Shown in pieces: positions 25,696-34,838 of a DNA stretch of 64,000 nucleotides. Origin of the DNA: Streptomyces sp. 2114.4 (GTDB taxonomy: Bacteria; Actinomycetota; Actinomycetes; Streptomycetales; Streptomycetaceae); assembly GCF_900187385.1 (NCBI RefSeq), contig NZ_FYEY01000001.1, positions 7,688,001 to 7,752,000 of the forward strand, read 5' to 3'. Within the stretch, counting starts at the first letter, position 1. The number at the start of each line of letters is the position of its first letter. The notes below the pieces were generated by a model. It was given only the letters and a program-made list of their open reading frames with translations, was not told the origin of the DNA and searched no databases. The translations under genes were made by a program, and so were the position numbers.

Positions 25696-27198
25696 CTAGT
25701 AGGCACCGCGCCCGTCCACCACGGCGCGCACGGTCCGGACCAGCACACCGATGTCCCTGCCGTAGGACCAGTTGTCCACATAGCTCAGATCGAGTGCGAC
25801 GGTCTCGTCCCAGGAGAGATCGGACCGCCCGCTGACCTGCCACAGACCGGTGAGCCCCGGCTTGACGGATAACCGGCGGATCTCGGTCCCGTCGTACCGC
25901 TCGACCTCCTCGGGAAGCGGCGGCCGCGGCCCCACCAGGGACATGTGGCCGGCCAGGACGTTGAACAGCTGGGGCAGTTCGTCCAGCGAGAAGCGCCGCA
26001 GCAGACGGCCCACCCGGGTCACCCGGGGGTCCCGCCGGATCTTGAACATCGCCCCGTCGTGCTCGTTCGCCCGCTCCAGCGCGCCCCGCATCCGGTCGGC
26101 GGCGACCACCATCGTGCGGAACTTCCACATCCGGAACGGCATCAGATCCCGGCCGATCCGGATCTGCCAGTAGAACACCGGTCCTGCCGTGGTGAGCCTT
26201 ATGGCCGCGGCCACGACGGCGAAGACGGGGGAGAGCAGCACGAGCAGCAGCAGGGCACCCAACCGGTCGGTGACCTGCTTCAGCAACACCGGAAGACCCC
26301 GTTGGCCCGCCGGGTCGATGTGCATCACCGTCAGGCCCGCCGCCTTGGCCAGCCGGACCCGGTGCTGTGACACATCGATGAGGCCCGGAAGTATGGCCAG
26401 ATTTCGACCCCCGTCGTGCAGCGCCCAGGCCAGTCGGCGCACCCGCGCCGCGGACAGCTGACGCCCCGGCGCCACGAAGACGAGATCGGCGTCGAGCTGC
26501 GCGGCGCACCTGAGGACGGTCTCCCCGTCCGGCGCCCCCTCGGGTGCCTCCCCGTCGCAGGCGAGCCGGGCGGGGACGGGCAGCGCCGAGTCGGTGGCTT
26601 CCTCTCCCACGAGACAGCTGCCGACGACGACATATTCGTGGTCGGTACGGTGCGCCAGCTCCGCGAGCACCACATCGACGGCGCCCGCCTCCCCGACCAC
26701 CAGAACGCGTCGCAGCGCCTGCGCACGACGGCGCATGGCCAGCAGATACCGGTGGACGAGCCGGCGCCGGAGCACGCCCAGTCCCAGGCACGGCAGCAGT
26801 GCGAGCACGCAGACCCCGAGGTCGACCTCGATCCGCACCGCGACACAGATGACCGCGAGCACGCCCAGCATGGTCAGCCAGTCCCGCACGACCGGCAGCA
26901 CCGTGTTGCCGCTGCTCAGCTCCTCTCTGGTGTAACGATTCTTCGCTGTGCCGACGGCCAGCCACGACAGACCGGCCAGCACCGCCGTGAGCCACGGCTG
27001 CGGCTGTCGTGTCACGGCACAGAGCATGCCGACCGGCACCAGGGCGCCCAAGGCGTCCACGGCCCACGCCAGCCGCACCAGCCAGCGTTCCATCGGTTTG
27101 TGCCTGCCTGACTCGTTACGCTGCGGCGCGCGATCCATCTTGGCTGTTCCGGCAGGTGATTCGATCACCCGAGACCCGGCAGCTTCGAACAACCCCAT
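25696..27198 (-). CDS. Undecaprenyl-phosphate sugar phosphotransferase (WbaP/WcaJ-type)
   Basis: The 500-residue protein has four to five N-terminal membrane segments (about 40-150), a Rossmann-like middle domain (VLVVGEAGAVDVVLAEL), and a C-terminal bacterial sugar transferase domain (about 300-500). The latter shows the signatures MWKFRTMVVAADRM, FSLDELPQLFNVL and VKPGLTGLWQVSGRSDL. It loads the first sugar phosphate on undecaprenyl phosphate and so starts repeat-unit synthesis. The ATG (27196-27198) follows GGGGGGCC. It is transcribed alone from an AT-richer upstream region. Confidence 0.92.
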   Translation of the reverse strand: MGLFEAAGSRVIESPAGTAKMDRAPQRNESGRHKPMERWLVRLAWAVDALGALVPVGMLCAVTRQPQPWLTAVLAGLSWLAVGTAKNRYTREELSSGNTVLPVVRDWLTMLGVLAVICVAVRIEVDLGVCVLALLPCLGLGVLRRRLVHRYLLAMRRRAQALRRVLVVGEAGAVDVVLAELAHRTDHEYVVVGSCLVGEEATDSALPVPARLACDGEAPEGAPDGETVLRCAAQLDADLVFVAPGRQLSAARVRRLAWALHDGGRNLAILPGLIDVSQHRVRLAKAAGLTVMHIDPAGQRGLPVLLKQVTDRLGALLLLVLLSPVFAVVAAAIRLTTAGPVFYWQIRIGRDLMPFRMWKFRTMVVAADRMRGALERANEHDGAMFKIRRDPRVTRVGRLLRRFSLDELPQLFNVLAGHMSLVGPRPPLPEEVERYDGTEIRRLSVKPGLTGLWQVSGRSDLSWDETVALDLSYVDNWSYGRDIGVLVRTVRAVVDGRGAY

Positions 27199-27660
27199 GG
27201 CCCCCCACTTGGTCGTCCCCTCATTCCGGCGCGGCTGGAGCCCCCCGGCCTTACAACCGCCTCCGTGTCGGACGTGACGCTAGAGCACGGTGCGCCCGAC
27301 TGCTGTGGTTTACCTATTTTGAGTGTTCATGTGTCCGATTGTTTACAAGCCAACGGTCGCGTGATCCGATTTCGGCCGTTGTTCCGGCGCCCGCACCGGG
27401 GCGGGCCGCACCACTCGTGCGCGGCCGCCGGACGTTCCGGGGTGCGTTGCCCGCAACCGGCTTGCGACACCCGTGCCCGGATACCCGAACTCGGCTGCTC
27501 TCACTCCCAGTTGTGGTCGCTGCGCAACCTGTCGGAGAGTGGCCTCTCGCCCGGCCGCACGGACCCCACCGGTCAACCGACCGGTCCGCCGAAGAGATAC
27601 GCCCCACGCCGACGCCGGACCGGCGAAATGCCTACCCCCCGACGCCACGCCGGCCCAGGG
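27199..27660. other. Intergenic region upstream of the sugar transferase, no gene seen
   Basis: No convincing coding frame was found in these 462 bases. Bases about 27305-27375 are clearly AT-richer than their surroundings (for example TTTACCTATTTTGAG) and probably hold the minus-strand promoter of the sugar transferase. No precise -35/-10 pair could be assigned. Confidence 0.5.
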
Positions 27661-28573
27661 TCAGGAGAACAGCACGCGGTAGGTTTGGTAGCCGGAACCG
27701 ATGTTTCGTTTCGCCTCAAAAGGAGCGGCTGCGTCCCCGGTGCCCTTGTAGAAGCAGAGGTCGCCGTTGGGCTGGCGGGCGATGAGGTCGGCCTTCCCGT
27801 CGAGGTCGATGTCGCCCGGGGCGACCAGGGCGTCGTAGGTGTTCCAGCCGGCCCGATCTTCGTTCGTGTCACGAAGGGGGCGGCCGGGTCTCCGGTGCCC
27901 TGGTAGAGCCACAGGGCGCCGGAGGTGTCGCGGGCGACGATGTCGGGCCACTTGTCGCCGGTGAGATCGCCCTTGCCGGCTATCCGGGTATAGGCGTCCC
28001 AGCCTCCGCCGATCCTGCGGCGGTCGGCGACGGTGCCGTCGCCGTGGCCGAAGTACAGCCACAGGGCGCCCGATGCGTCTCGGCCCAGTACGTCGTAGCC
28101 GGGGTGCCGGCAAGGTTACCGGGGAGAGGACGGTGTCGTAGATGTTCCATCCACCTCCGACGTATCCGTAGCTGCTGGACATTCCGCCGTCGTTGGTCCA
28201 GACCCAGGTGTCGTCGGCGACACCGTCCCCGTCGTCATCGGCGCTGCTCGCTGTCCGCACATCGCCGTAGTCGGTGGCGAGGAACTCTCGGGGGCGAGAA
28301 TCCGCGCTCGGTCGGGGCGTAGGAGTAGAGCCTGCCCTGGGCATCGATGCCGAACATGCCGAAGGCCGCGGCTTGTGAGGCAGACGAGCGGGAAGGCGCT
28401 GACGCTGCGCGGCGGGCCGCTTCGGTCACTGCGGAGGCGTGGGGTGCCTTGGGCGATGTCGCGTTGTCTGCCGACGCGGTACTGCCTGCGGCCGTCAGCA
28501 AGGTGGTGGTCACGACCATGACGGTCAGTCGTGAGATCCGTCTGTGACGTCGGTGGTGGGTGAGGCCGGACAT
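27661..28573 (-). pseudogene. Secreted FG-GAP/VCBS repeat protein, broken by several frameshifts
   Basis: The start ATG (28571-28573) follows AGAGGAG. The signal peptide (VMVVTTTLLTAAGSTASA) is followed by FGMFGIDAQGRLYSYAPTE, then by blades carrying DDDGDGVADD (Ca-binding type), DASGALWLYFGHGDGT, KGDLTGDKWPDIVARDTSG and PGDIDLDGKADLIARQPNGD. Reading the whole protein needs at least three to four changes of frame: about 28295 (a C-run), about 28095-28115 and about 27855. The breaks sit in G/C runs, so sequencing error is a real alternative to decay. If intact it would be about 300 residues, secreted, with an integrin-like propeller. It is divergent from the toxin-like gene. Confidence 0.75.
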
Positions 28574-28740
28574 GGGTCTCCTCTGAACGGGATCGGACAA
28601 CGGACGGCGGGTCGGACTCGGCAGGGTCCTCGCAGGCCGCCGATCGACGCCCATGAGGCCGTCGCGGCGGACGCTCGCGACCGTGCGTCTTGGTGGAGGT
28701 CCCGCAACGATCACGATCCGGGGTAACCGTCTCCCGGATC

Positions 28741-28771
28741 TTGTCATATGCACATTCAGTGTGCCTAGTGT
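28741..28771 (+). promoter_or_regulatory. Putative promoter and operator for the toxin-like gene
   Basis: TTGTCA (28741-28746) and TAGTGT (28766-28771) form a -35/-10-like pair 19 bases apart. The spacer contains a perfect inverted repeat GCACA-TTCAG-TGTGC (28750-28764), a possible repressor site. It lies in an AT-richer gap of 364 bases between two divergent genes. Confidence 0.4.
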
Positions 28772-28937
28772 GTAGATTCCGTGACCTGCCGACAAAGAGC
28801 GCGTCTACGGGCACAACTGGATGCTCATCTCCATTGCTCACGTCCTGGCGTCAACGCGGCGCAGGAGGCACGGGATTCACCGGATATGCCACACACATGC
28901 TTCGCGCTGCCGAGGGCGGCGTGCGGAAGGAGTCGAG

Positions 28938-31900
28938 TTGCCATCCAGAGGTACGGCGGGGAGACGCGGGAAGCGAAGACTTGCCCGCTTAGCGCCGGCG
29001 CTGACTCCGGTCACCGCGCTGGCGCTGTTGGCCGGTCTGGCCGTTCAGCCGGGAGACCTGACGGCGCAGCAGGAGGGCCACACCGGCACGGCCGCTGACT
29101 CCTACGACTGGCTCGAGGTCACCGCGGCCGAGCAGCTGCGACAGGACCAATGCCTGATGAACGACGTGCTGCGGCTGGGCGGGACATCGATGGCCGCGGC
29201 CGCTCAGGACGGACTCAGCCAGCCTCAGGACAAGCTGCACGCTCTGGCCGACCGCCGGCACTGGCAGGACACCCCACTCGGGCGGGCGTATGACGGTGAC
29301 AAAGGCGCCGCGGACAAGGCGATGCAGTCCCTCGAAGCCTTGGTCCAGGGGTGGAAGGCGCCCCTCGAAGGCCTGGACACGCCAGGCGGTTTCACGGACG
29401 CCGACTTTCATTGGCCGCCGGGTCCTCCGGGCGACGGGAAGAAGGATTTCTACCACCAGACCGGTCTCTGGCAGTGGTACACAGGCCGTTTCTGGGAGCA
29501 AGAGGAGGAGTTCTACAAGGACTCCACCCCCTTGGCCGACGAGGCCACCAAGAATGCGGTGACTGCCCTGGGCGACCCGCTGTACTCCAAGGGTCCGGAC
29601 CCGGGTCTGCCGCCCGACGAGTGGAACCGGGCCAACGCCGTACACGACGCATACACCTTCCTGTCAGGCGATGCGTTCGAGGCGATGGGTGCCGACAACG
29701 CCCGGATCTTCCTGGAATCGGGCGGCTTTCCGAAGTCGGCACCGCAGCCGGACAGCGCCGAATTCCGTATCGCGGTCGAGAACCTGAAGAACCGCTATGC
29801 CGCCTGCGCGTGGCGCGACCCGATCGACCCCGAGAAGGTACTCGGTGACGAGGTGAACAGCGCTGCCGAGGAGTGGCAGCAGGAGATCGCCTCACAGGCC
29901 ACACAACGCAACCAGATCCTGGACGCGAACACCGGCGCGGGCAAGGCCCTCGCCTACGGAGCGAAGATCCTCGGCAACATGCTGGGCAACTCCTGGGTGG
30001 CCGACCATGTCGCCCGGTGGCAGTCCTACTGGTCACCCGGCGGAGCCGGCAGCGGCAAGCCCGCCAAGCCCGGTGCGGCGCAGTTCGACCAGGCCAAGAA
30101 GAGCCTGGCCAACGCCCAGTCGGTGACGAAGTCCCAGCTGGTTCTGCTCAAGCAGCAGGCAGTCGCGGCCAAGCGTGCGGTCACCGCCACCGATACCGCC
30201 GAGCAGGCCGCTTACGCCATGGCCGACGCCAACGGGGCGCCGCGCGGGCGTGGGTTGCTGGCCGCCCGGCAAAAGGCGCAGGTCACCCATGGCGTGGCGG
30301 CGGCGCTGGAGGCGATGGTCGTCGCCGGCCAGACGGCTGAGTCGGCCACGCACGCTTCGGCCTCCGACAGCGCGACGATCGCGCAGCGCGCGCTGGCTCA
30401 GGCCGCGCAGTCGAAGGCTGCATTCCGTAAGCAGGCGGCGCAGTACGCCGAACAGCAGGCCAAAGCTTCGGCCGCCTCCGCGAAGGAACACCGCGACAAC
30501 GCGAAGAAGGACAAGGAGACTGCCGAAGCCAAGCTGCGGGATGCCCTCAAGGCAGAGGCCGACGCCAAGGCCGCGGCGGCCGATGCGCACGCCAAGCGGC
30601 TGACCGCGGAGGCTGAGGAAAAGACGGCCGAGGCGCAGAAGGAGAGAGCTGACGCCAAAAAGGCCGAAGCCGCCCAGCACCGGCACAACGCCGAGAACTA
30701 TCAATCCACGGCGGAAGAAGCGAAGCAGAAGGCGGACTCCGCGGCCGGCACCGCAGCCGAAAAGCGCAAAGCGGCGGAGACGGCCCGCGACAACGCCAAG
30801 GCCAAGCGAGACGACGCCTGGGACGCCGAGCAAAGAGCAGAAGCCGCACGTGCCAGGGCGGACGCGAAGGGCGCGTACGCCGACGCGCACGAGGCCGATG
30901 ACGACGCCACCGAGGCCCGCGCGGCAGCCGATACCGCGGATCGCGCAGCCACCACTGCCGAATCGGCGGCGAAGTCGGCGCGTAACGAAGCCGACGCGGC
31001 TACGCAGGCCGCAGCGGACGCGGATGCCGCCGCCACGCGTGCCGAAGCCGCCGCACGCCGGGCCCGAGCCGCCTCCGACGCGGCCCATGCCGACAAGCTC
31101 AAGGCCGACGCCGCGGTAAGGACGGCCACCAGCGCCGCCGCTGATGCCATCGCCGCATCCCAGCATGCCGCTGACGAGGCCAAGGCCGCGGTCAAGGACG
31201 CCGACGAGGCCGAAGCGCATGCCAAGGAAGCCAAGTCGCATGCCGACGAAGCCAGGAAGGAGACCGTCACAGCCCGGCTGGCTGCGGCGAAGGCCGCCGG
31301 ATTCGCCTATGCCACCGCTCAGGCAGCCGTCGACGCCCGCCAGGCGGCGGCGCAGGTCGCCAAACCGGCCAACGATGCGATCCAGTTGGGCTCGCCCTTC
31401 GTCACCACCGACTCCGCTGCCCCGCTGATCGTGCTCTCCGGCCAGGGGTCGAAGAGCATCGCCGAGCAGCAGCTCGCCGTTTCCGAGGCCCATGCCAAGA
31501 ATGCCAAGAAGGAAGCGGCACTTGCCCAGCGCCTTGCCGACAAGGCTGCCGAGGATACGAAGGCCGCCTCACAGAGCGCTGCGAATGCCGCCAACTATGC
31601 GTCAGAAGCCCGTGGTTACGCCAATGAGGCACTTGGCTACTCCGCCGAGGCCGCCGAAGCGGCGTCCAAAGCCGCGCAATCACTGACCCGCACCGTCGAC
31701 TACGACCGGCAGGCCACGGAGGACGCTGCCGCTGCCGACGCGGCCGCAGGCAGGGCCGAGGGCTATGCCAAGGATGCCCGGGCCTCCGCCGATACGGCGG
31801 CCCTCGACGCCGAAGCGGCCCGCAACGCCGCCGATGCAGCGGAACAGGCCGCCCACGAAGCCCGCGAAGCGGCCAACCGCGCGGACGCGGACGCCACCGC

Positions 31901-33002
31901 CGCCGAAGAAGCGGCCAAGGATGCCAAGACCTACGCGGAGAGCGCCCAGAAGGCCGCAGACGAGGCTGAACGAAACCAAGCCAATAAGCAGGTTTCCAAG
32001 GGGGCCGGTACCGGGATCGATCGCACCTTCTCTGTCGTGGACAAGGTCACGCCGATAGGCGAGCCGGACGTGACTCCATGCGTACTGGGCATGGGCAACT
32101 CGGGCTGCGATGTGACGTTTACTCTGCATTTCGACGCCACAGTCAGCTTCTACCTGTGCCTGAACCCGAACGTGCCCGCCACCGCGGCAGGATGTCAGGC
32201 ATCAGACGCCGTTTTCCTCGACACGCAGTCCTACAAGGGACTCACCAAGAAAATCTCCAAGCATTTTTCGAACCTTGACATCGTAAAGGAAGTCGACAAG
32301 GCATTCCTCGCGGGTATCTGGAAGGCTCTCACCCAGGACTTCGTCGACTGCTACCACCAGCTCACCCCGGGGAACGACGGGGGCAGCCTTTCTGGATGCG
32401 CCTGGGCCGCTGTCGCGTTCGTACCCGGCGAGAAGGTCCTGCAGGCAGTAAAGTACGCGGTCAAGGTAGAGGATGCGATCAGGACCGGAGTCGGCGCCGA
32501 AAAGCTTCTCGCGGACTTGAAGAAAATATTCGGAGAAAAGCCGCCGGCAGCGGACCTGGTTAATCCGGAAAGCTTCGCGGGGATGGCCCTTCGGATCTCT
32601 GAGCGTATGACTGACCGCGCCAAGGCGGCCAACAGTGTCGACTTGGATCTGGTCAGGAAGCTTGAGGTCAGTGGCGCCAAAATGACCCGGTCGAAGGTAA
32701 TCATGGCGGTACGCTTCTCCAGGCCGGGCGTTCCGGTGGCCTGGCTGGAGTCCGGAAATGCGTACACCGGGCTCATCCACATCATCTTCCGGCACGCAGG
32801 TGAGTTCATTGACAGGGGGGTGGCCTCGGAAGATCTTCCGAAACTTCTCGCGAAAGCGTTGAGTGAAGGAAAGGTCGTTGGCATACAACAAGGCGCGGGT
32901 GGCGGCCGACCGATCTATGAGACCGTGTTCAATGGCAGGACCCATCGCGTCGCCATCTCGGTGGGCGACAACGGCTTCATCATAGGAGCGAATCCGGCAT
33001 GA
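28938..33002 (+). CDS. Secreted Ala-rich coiled-coil protein with a nuclease-like C-terminal tip (putative polymorphic toxin)
   Basis: The 1354-residue protein is best started at TTG 28938 behind GGAAGGAG (28925-28932). It has an Arg-rich n-region and hydrophobic core (LTPVTALALLAGLAVQ), so it is probably exported. Residues about 50-390 form a globular region with many Trp. About 390-1040 is an Ala/Lys/Glu/Asp coiled coil. Then comes a Cys-containing domain (TPCVLGMGNSGCDVTF). The last 75 residues have HIIFRH (about 1281-1286), GRPIYETVFNGRTHRVAI and a terminal GDNGFIIGANPA, resembling small BECR-type RNase toxin tips. The 3' end is AT-richer than the coiled-coil part, as expected of an exchangeable tip. 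The next gene overlaps it by ATGA. Toxin function is inferred. Confidence 0.72.
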   Translation: MPSRGTAGRRGKRRLARLAPALTPVTALALLAGLAVQPGDLTAQQEGHTGTAADSYDWLEVTAAEQLRQDQCLMNDVLRLGGTSMAAAAQDGLSQPQDKLHALADRRHWQDTPLGRAYDGDKGAADKAMQSLEALVQGWKAPLEGLDTPGGFTDADFHWPPGPPGDGKKDFYHQTGLWQWYTGRFWEQEEEFYKDSTPLADEATKNAVTALGDPLYSKGPDPGLPPDEWNRANAVHDAYTFLSGDAFEAMGADNARIFLESGGFPKSAPQPDSAEFRIAVENLKNRYAACAWRDPIDPEKVLGDEVNSAAEEWQQEIASQATQRNQILDANTGAGKALAYGAKILGNMLGNSWVADHVARWQSYWSPGGAGSGKPAKPGAAQFDQAKKSLANAQSVTKSQLVLLKQQAVAAKRAVTATDTAEQAAYAMADANGAPRGRGLLAARQKAQVTHGVAAALEAMVVAGQTAESATHASASDSATIAQRALAQAAQSKAAFRKQAAQYAEQQAKASAASAKEHRDNAKKDKETAEAKLRDALKAEADAKAAAADAHAKRLTAEAEEKTAEAQKERADAKKAEAAQHRHNAENYQSTAEEAKQKADSAAGTAAEKRKAAETARDNAKAKRDDAWDAEQRAEAARARADAKGAYADAHEADDDATEARAAADTADRAATTAESAAKSARNEADAATQAAADADAAATRAEAAARRARAASDAAHADKLKADAAVRTATSAAADAIAASQHAADEAKAAVKDADEAEAHAKEAKSHADEARKETVTARLAAAKAAGFAYATAQAAVDARQAAAQVAKPANDAIQLGSPFVTTDSAAPLIVLSGQGSKSIAEQQLAVSEAHAKNAKKEAALAQRLADKAAEDTKAASQSAANAANYASEARGYANEALGYSAEAAEAASKAAQSLTRTVDYDRQATEDAAAADAAAGRAEGYAKDARASADTAALDAEAARNAADAAEQAAHEAREAANRADADATAAEEAAKDAKTYAESAQKAADEAERNQANKQVSKGAGTGIDRTFSVVDKVTPIGEPDVTPCVLGMGNSGCDVTFTLHFDATVSFYLCLNPNVPATAAGCQASDAVFLDTQSYKGLTKKISKHFSNLDIVKEVDKAFLAGIWKALTQDFVDCYHQLTPGNDGGSLSGCAWAAVAFVPGEKVLQAVKYAVKVEDAIRTGVGAEKLLADLKKIFGEKPPAADLVNPESFAGMALRISERMTDRAKAANSVDLDLVRKLEVSGAKMTRSKVIMAVRFSRPGVPVAWLESGNAYTGLIHIIFRHAGEFIDRGVASEDLPKLLAKALSEGKVVGIQQGAGGGRPIYETVFNGRTHRVAISVGDNGFIIGANPA

Positions 33003-33691
33003 ACGAGCAAGAGGCTCCTCGTCATCTCCTGATCCAGGCACGAGGAGATGACTCCCCCCTGTTCACCTCGACCGCGGGCTTCCATGCGGTTGCCCCGGAC
33101 GATTTCACGACCGGTGTGCCGGTGGCCGATCCCGCCCTGGTCCTTCCCGAAAGCCTGGTGCACGGCCTCTTCTCCTGGAATGCCGCTCTTCCCCCCGAAG
33201 GTCCCACCGCCAAGGCCGCGTTGCGTAAACACGTCAAGACCGGCCTCGGACTTGCCCAGTCCCTGGCCCGGCACCTGGGGCCCCAGTGGGTTGTGCGCTA
33301 TTGGGACGCTCGGCAGGACACGGCGAAGTTCGTGTGCTGGGGGTGCGCACGCCTGCACTGGACTCTGGAGTCACATGGCACTCCACCGCATCCCCTTCAC
33401 ATGACCATGATGGCCGAGTACCACTGGGGACCTTTTCGTGCGGAGGGGTTCGGCGACTTCATGCCGGACGACCCCGCGGCTGCCCTCGACCTGCCCGACG
33501 ATCTGGTGGACGACCTGTACACCTGGGCCGGCGACCATGACGCCGGGATAAATCGGTACGTGGAAGAGCGCGACGAAGACCGTCACCACGCCCGATGCGT
33601 CGAATTGGAGCGCATCGGAGAGGAGTTGGCTCAGCGGGTCGCCCGTGCGTTGAAACCAGGGCGGACGGTGACGTACGCAGGCCTTGCCTGA
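32999..33691 (+). CDS. Putative immunity protein for the upstream toxin-like protein
   Basis: The 230-residue protein starts with an ATG that overlaps the toxin-gene stop (ATGA), so the two are co-translated. It has no signal peptide or membrane segment and is therefore cytosolic. It is acidic, with DDLVDDLYTWAGDHDAG near residue 165 and a Trp/His-rich middle (VVRYWDARQDTAKFVCWGCA). I recognise no named domain. Its size, acidity, cytosolic location and strict coupling to a gene with a nuclease-like 3' end are the usual marks of an immunity gene. An unrelated co-translated function cannot be excluded. Confidence 0.6.
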   Translation: MNEQEAPRHLLIQARGDDSPLFTSTAGFHAVAPDDFTTGVPVADPALVLPESLVHGLFSWNAALPPEGPTAKAALRKHVKTGLGLAQSLARHLGPQWVVRYWDARQDTAKFVCWGCARLHWTLESHGTPPHPLHMTMMAEYHWGPFRAEGFGDFMPDDPAAALDLPDDLVDDLYTWAGDHDAGINRYVEERDEDRHHARCVELERIGEELAQRVARALKPGRTVTYAGLA

Positions 33692-33833
33692 CCTGAGAGG
33701 CCCCTCACGCAAGCCGCGAGGCACAGCTGTTGAGCCGGCAACGTCAGCCGGCCCGGTTGTCCGTTTTCGGGACGCCGGAGCACTGAGCCAGGTGTGGCCG
33801 CTGCCACTGATCCCCAGTGGCTGGGCCAAGGAG

Positions 33834-33864
33834 GTGGTGGGTGCTCTCTCCGGGCGCCCACCAC
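33834..33864 (+). terminator. Hairpin downstream of the toxin/immunity pair
   Basis: GTGGTGGGTGC (33834-33844) pairs with 33854-33864 with one T/G mismatch, around a 9-base loop. It lies 143 bases after the immunity stop and is the only clear terminator-like structure before the RNase H gene. Confidence 0.5.
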
Positions 33865-33987
33865 ACTCATCTTTCGGGCCTGGCACGGCAACCGCATCCG
33901 GGGCCGGACCGGGCATCCGGGAACCGGCAGGACCGGCCGGAAGAGGCGACTTCGCCCGGCGGGCCGCCGGCTGGCATGATCGCGCCC

Positions 33988-34704
33988 ATGGCAGAACGCG
34001 TGATCGCCGCCTGTGACGGCGCGTCGAAAGGAAACCCCGGGCCCGCGGGCTGGGCCTGGGTCATCGCCGACGGTGCGGGGGCCGTCGTGCGGTGGGAGGC
34101 CGGGCCGCTGGGCACCGCAACGAACAACGTCGCCGAACTCACGGCCCTGGAACGCCTGCTGGCGGCCACCGAACCGGGTCTTCCCCTGGAGGTCCGGATG
34201 GACTCCCAGTACGCCATGAAGGCCGTCACCACCTGGCTGCCCGGCTGGAAGCGCAAGGGCTGGAAGACCGCCGCGGGCAAGCCCGTCGCCAACCAGGAAC
34301 TCGTGATGCGCATCGACGCGCTGCTCGCCGACCGCTCCGTGGAGTTCCGGTACGTACCGGCGCACCAAGTGGACGGCGATCCGCTCAACGACTTCGCCGA
34401 CCGGGCCGCCAGCCAGGCCGCGGTCGTCCAGCAGGCCGCCGGCAGCGAGCTCGGCTCCCCGCAGCCACCGCCGGCCTCCCCGCCCGCCCGGCCCGCCGGC
34501 CCGCGCCGGGGCGCCTCCGCCGCGGCGGCGAAGACCACGTCCTCGCCCAAGCGGCGAACGGGCAACACGACGCGGACCCTCAACGCCAAGTTCCCCGGCC
34601 GCTGCCGCTGCGGCCGCTCCTACGCGGCAGGCGAGCCCATCTCCAAGAACCCGGACGGCTGGGGACACCCCGCGTGCCGCTCGGGCGCCGGCAGCGGGGA
34701 CTGA
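33988..34704 (+). CDS. rnhA: Ribonuclease HI with a C-terminal Cys/His tail
   Basis: The 238-residue protein has a complete type 1 RNase H domain in residues 1-150. The catalytic acidic residues lie in AACDGASKGNPGPAGWAWV, NNVAELTALERLL, RMDSQYAMKAV and NDFADRAASQAA. It cuts the RNA strand of RNA-DNA hybrids. After a Pro/Ala-rich linker (about 155-185) comes a tail with CRCGRSYAAGEPI ... GHPAC, a likely zinc-binding knuckle of the kind added to several actinobacterial RNase H proteins. The start ATG 33988 is chosen at the domain edge; an upstream in-frame ATG four codons earlier is possible. Confidence 0.9.
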   Translation: MAERVIAACDGASKGNPGPAGWAWVIADGAGAVVRWEAGPLGTATNNVAELTALERLLAATEPGLPLEVRMDSQYAMKAVTTWLPGWKRKGWKTAAGKPVANQELVMRIDALLADRSVEFRYVPAHQVDGDPLNDFADRAASQAAVVQQAAGSELGSPQPPPASPPARPAGPRRGASAAAAKTTSSPKRRTGNTTRTLNAKFPGRCRCGRSYAAGEPISKNPDGWGHPACRSGAGSGD

Positions 34705-34838
34705 AAGTCCTCGGCAGCGAAACACCGGCATGCGCCTGAACCGGCGGCGAACCCGCGGCGTGGGCTTCCCGGAAGAGGGAAGAGACCCTGACTCCAGGGG
34801 CATCCGGTTGCCCGGTTCAGCTCTGGCACCATGGCGAG

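Noticed and set aside
27265..27906. Plus-strand frame of 213 codons before the FG-GAP relic
   Set aside because: It has no domain or ribosome site, and its 3' half is antisense to recognisable FG-GAP blades.
30033..31493. Minus-strand open frame within the coiled-coil region, rich in Gly, Leu and Arg
   Set aside because: It is the mirror of the Ala/Glu/Lys-rich repeat coding on the plus strand and has no motif or start signal.
30400..31900. Repeated short sequences that could suggest a CRISPR array or tandem repeats
   Set aside because: The repetition comes from Ala-rich coiled-coil codons (GCC/GAC/AAG). There is no regular direct repeat with unique spacers.
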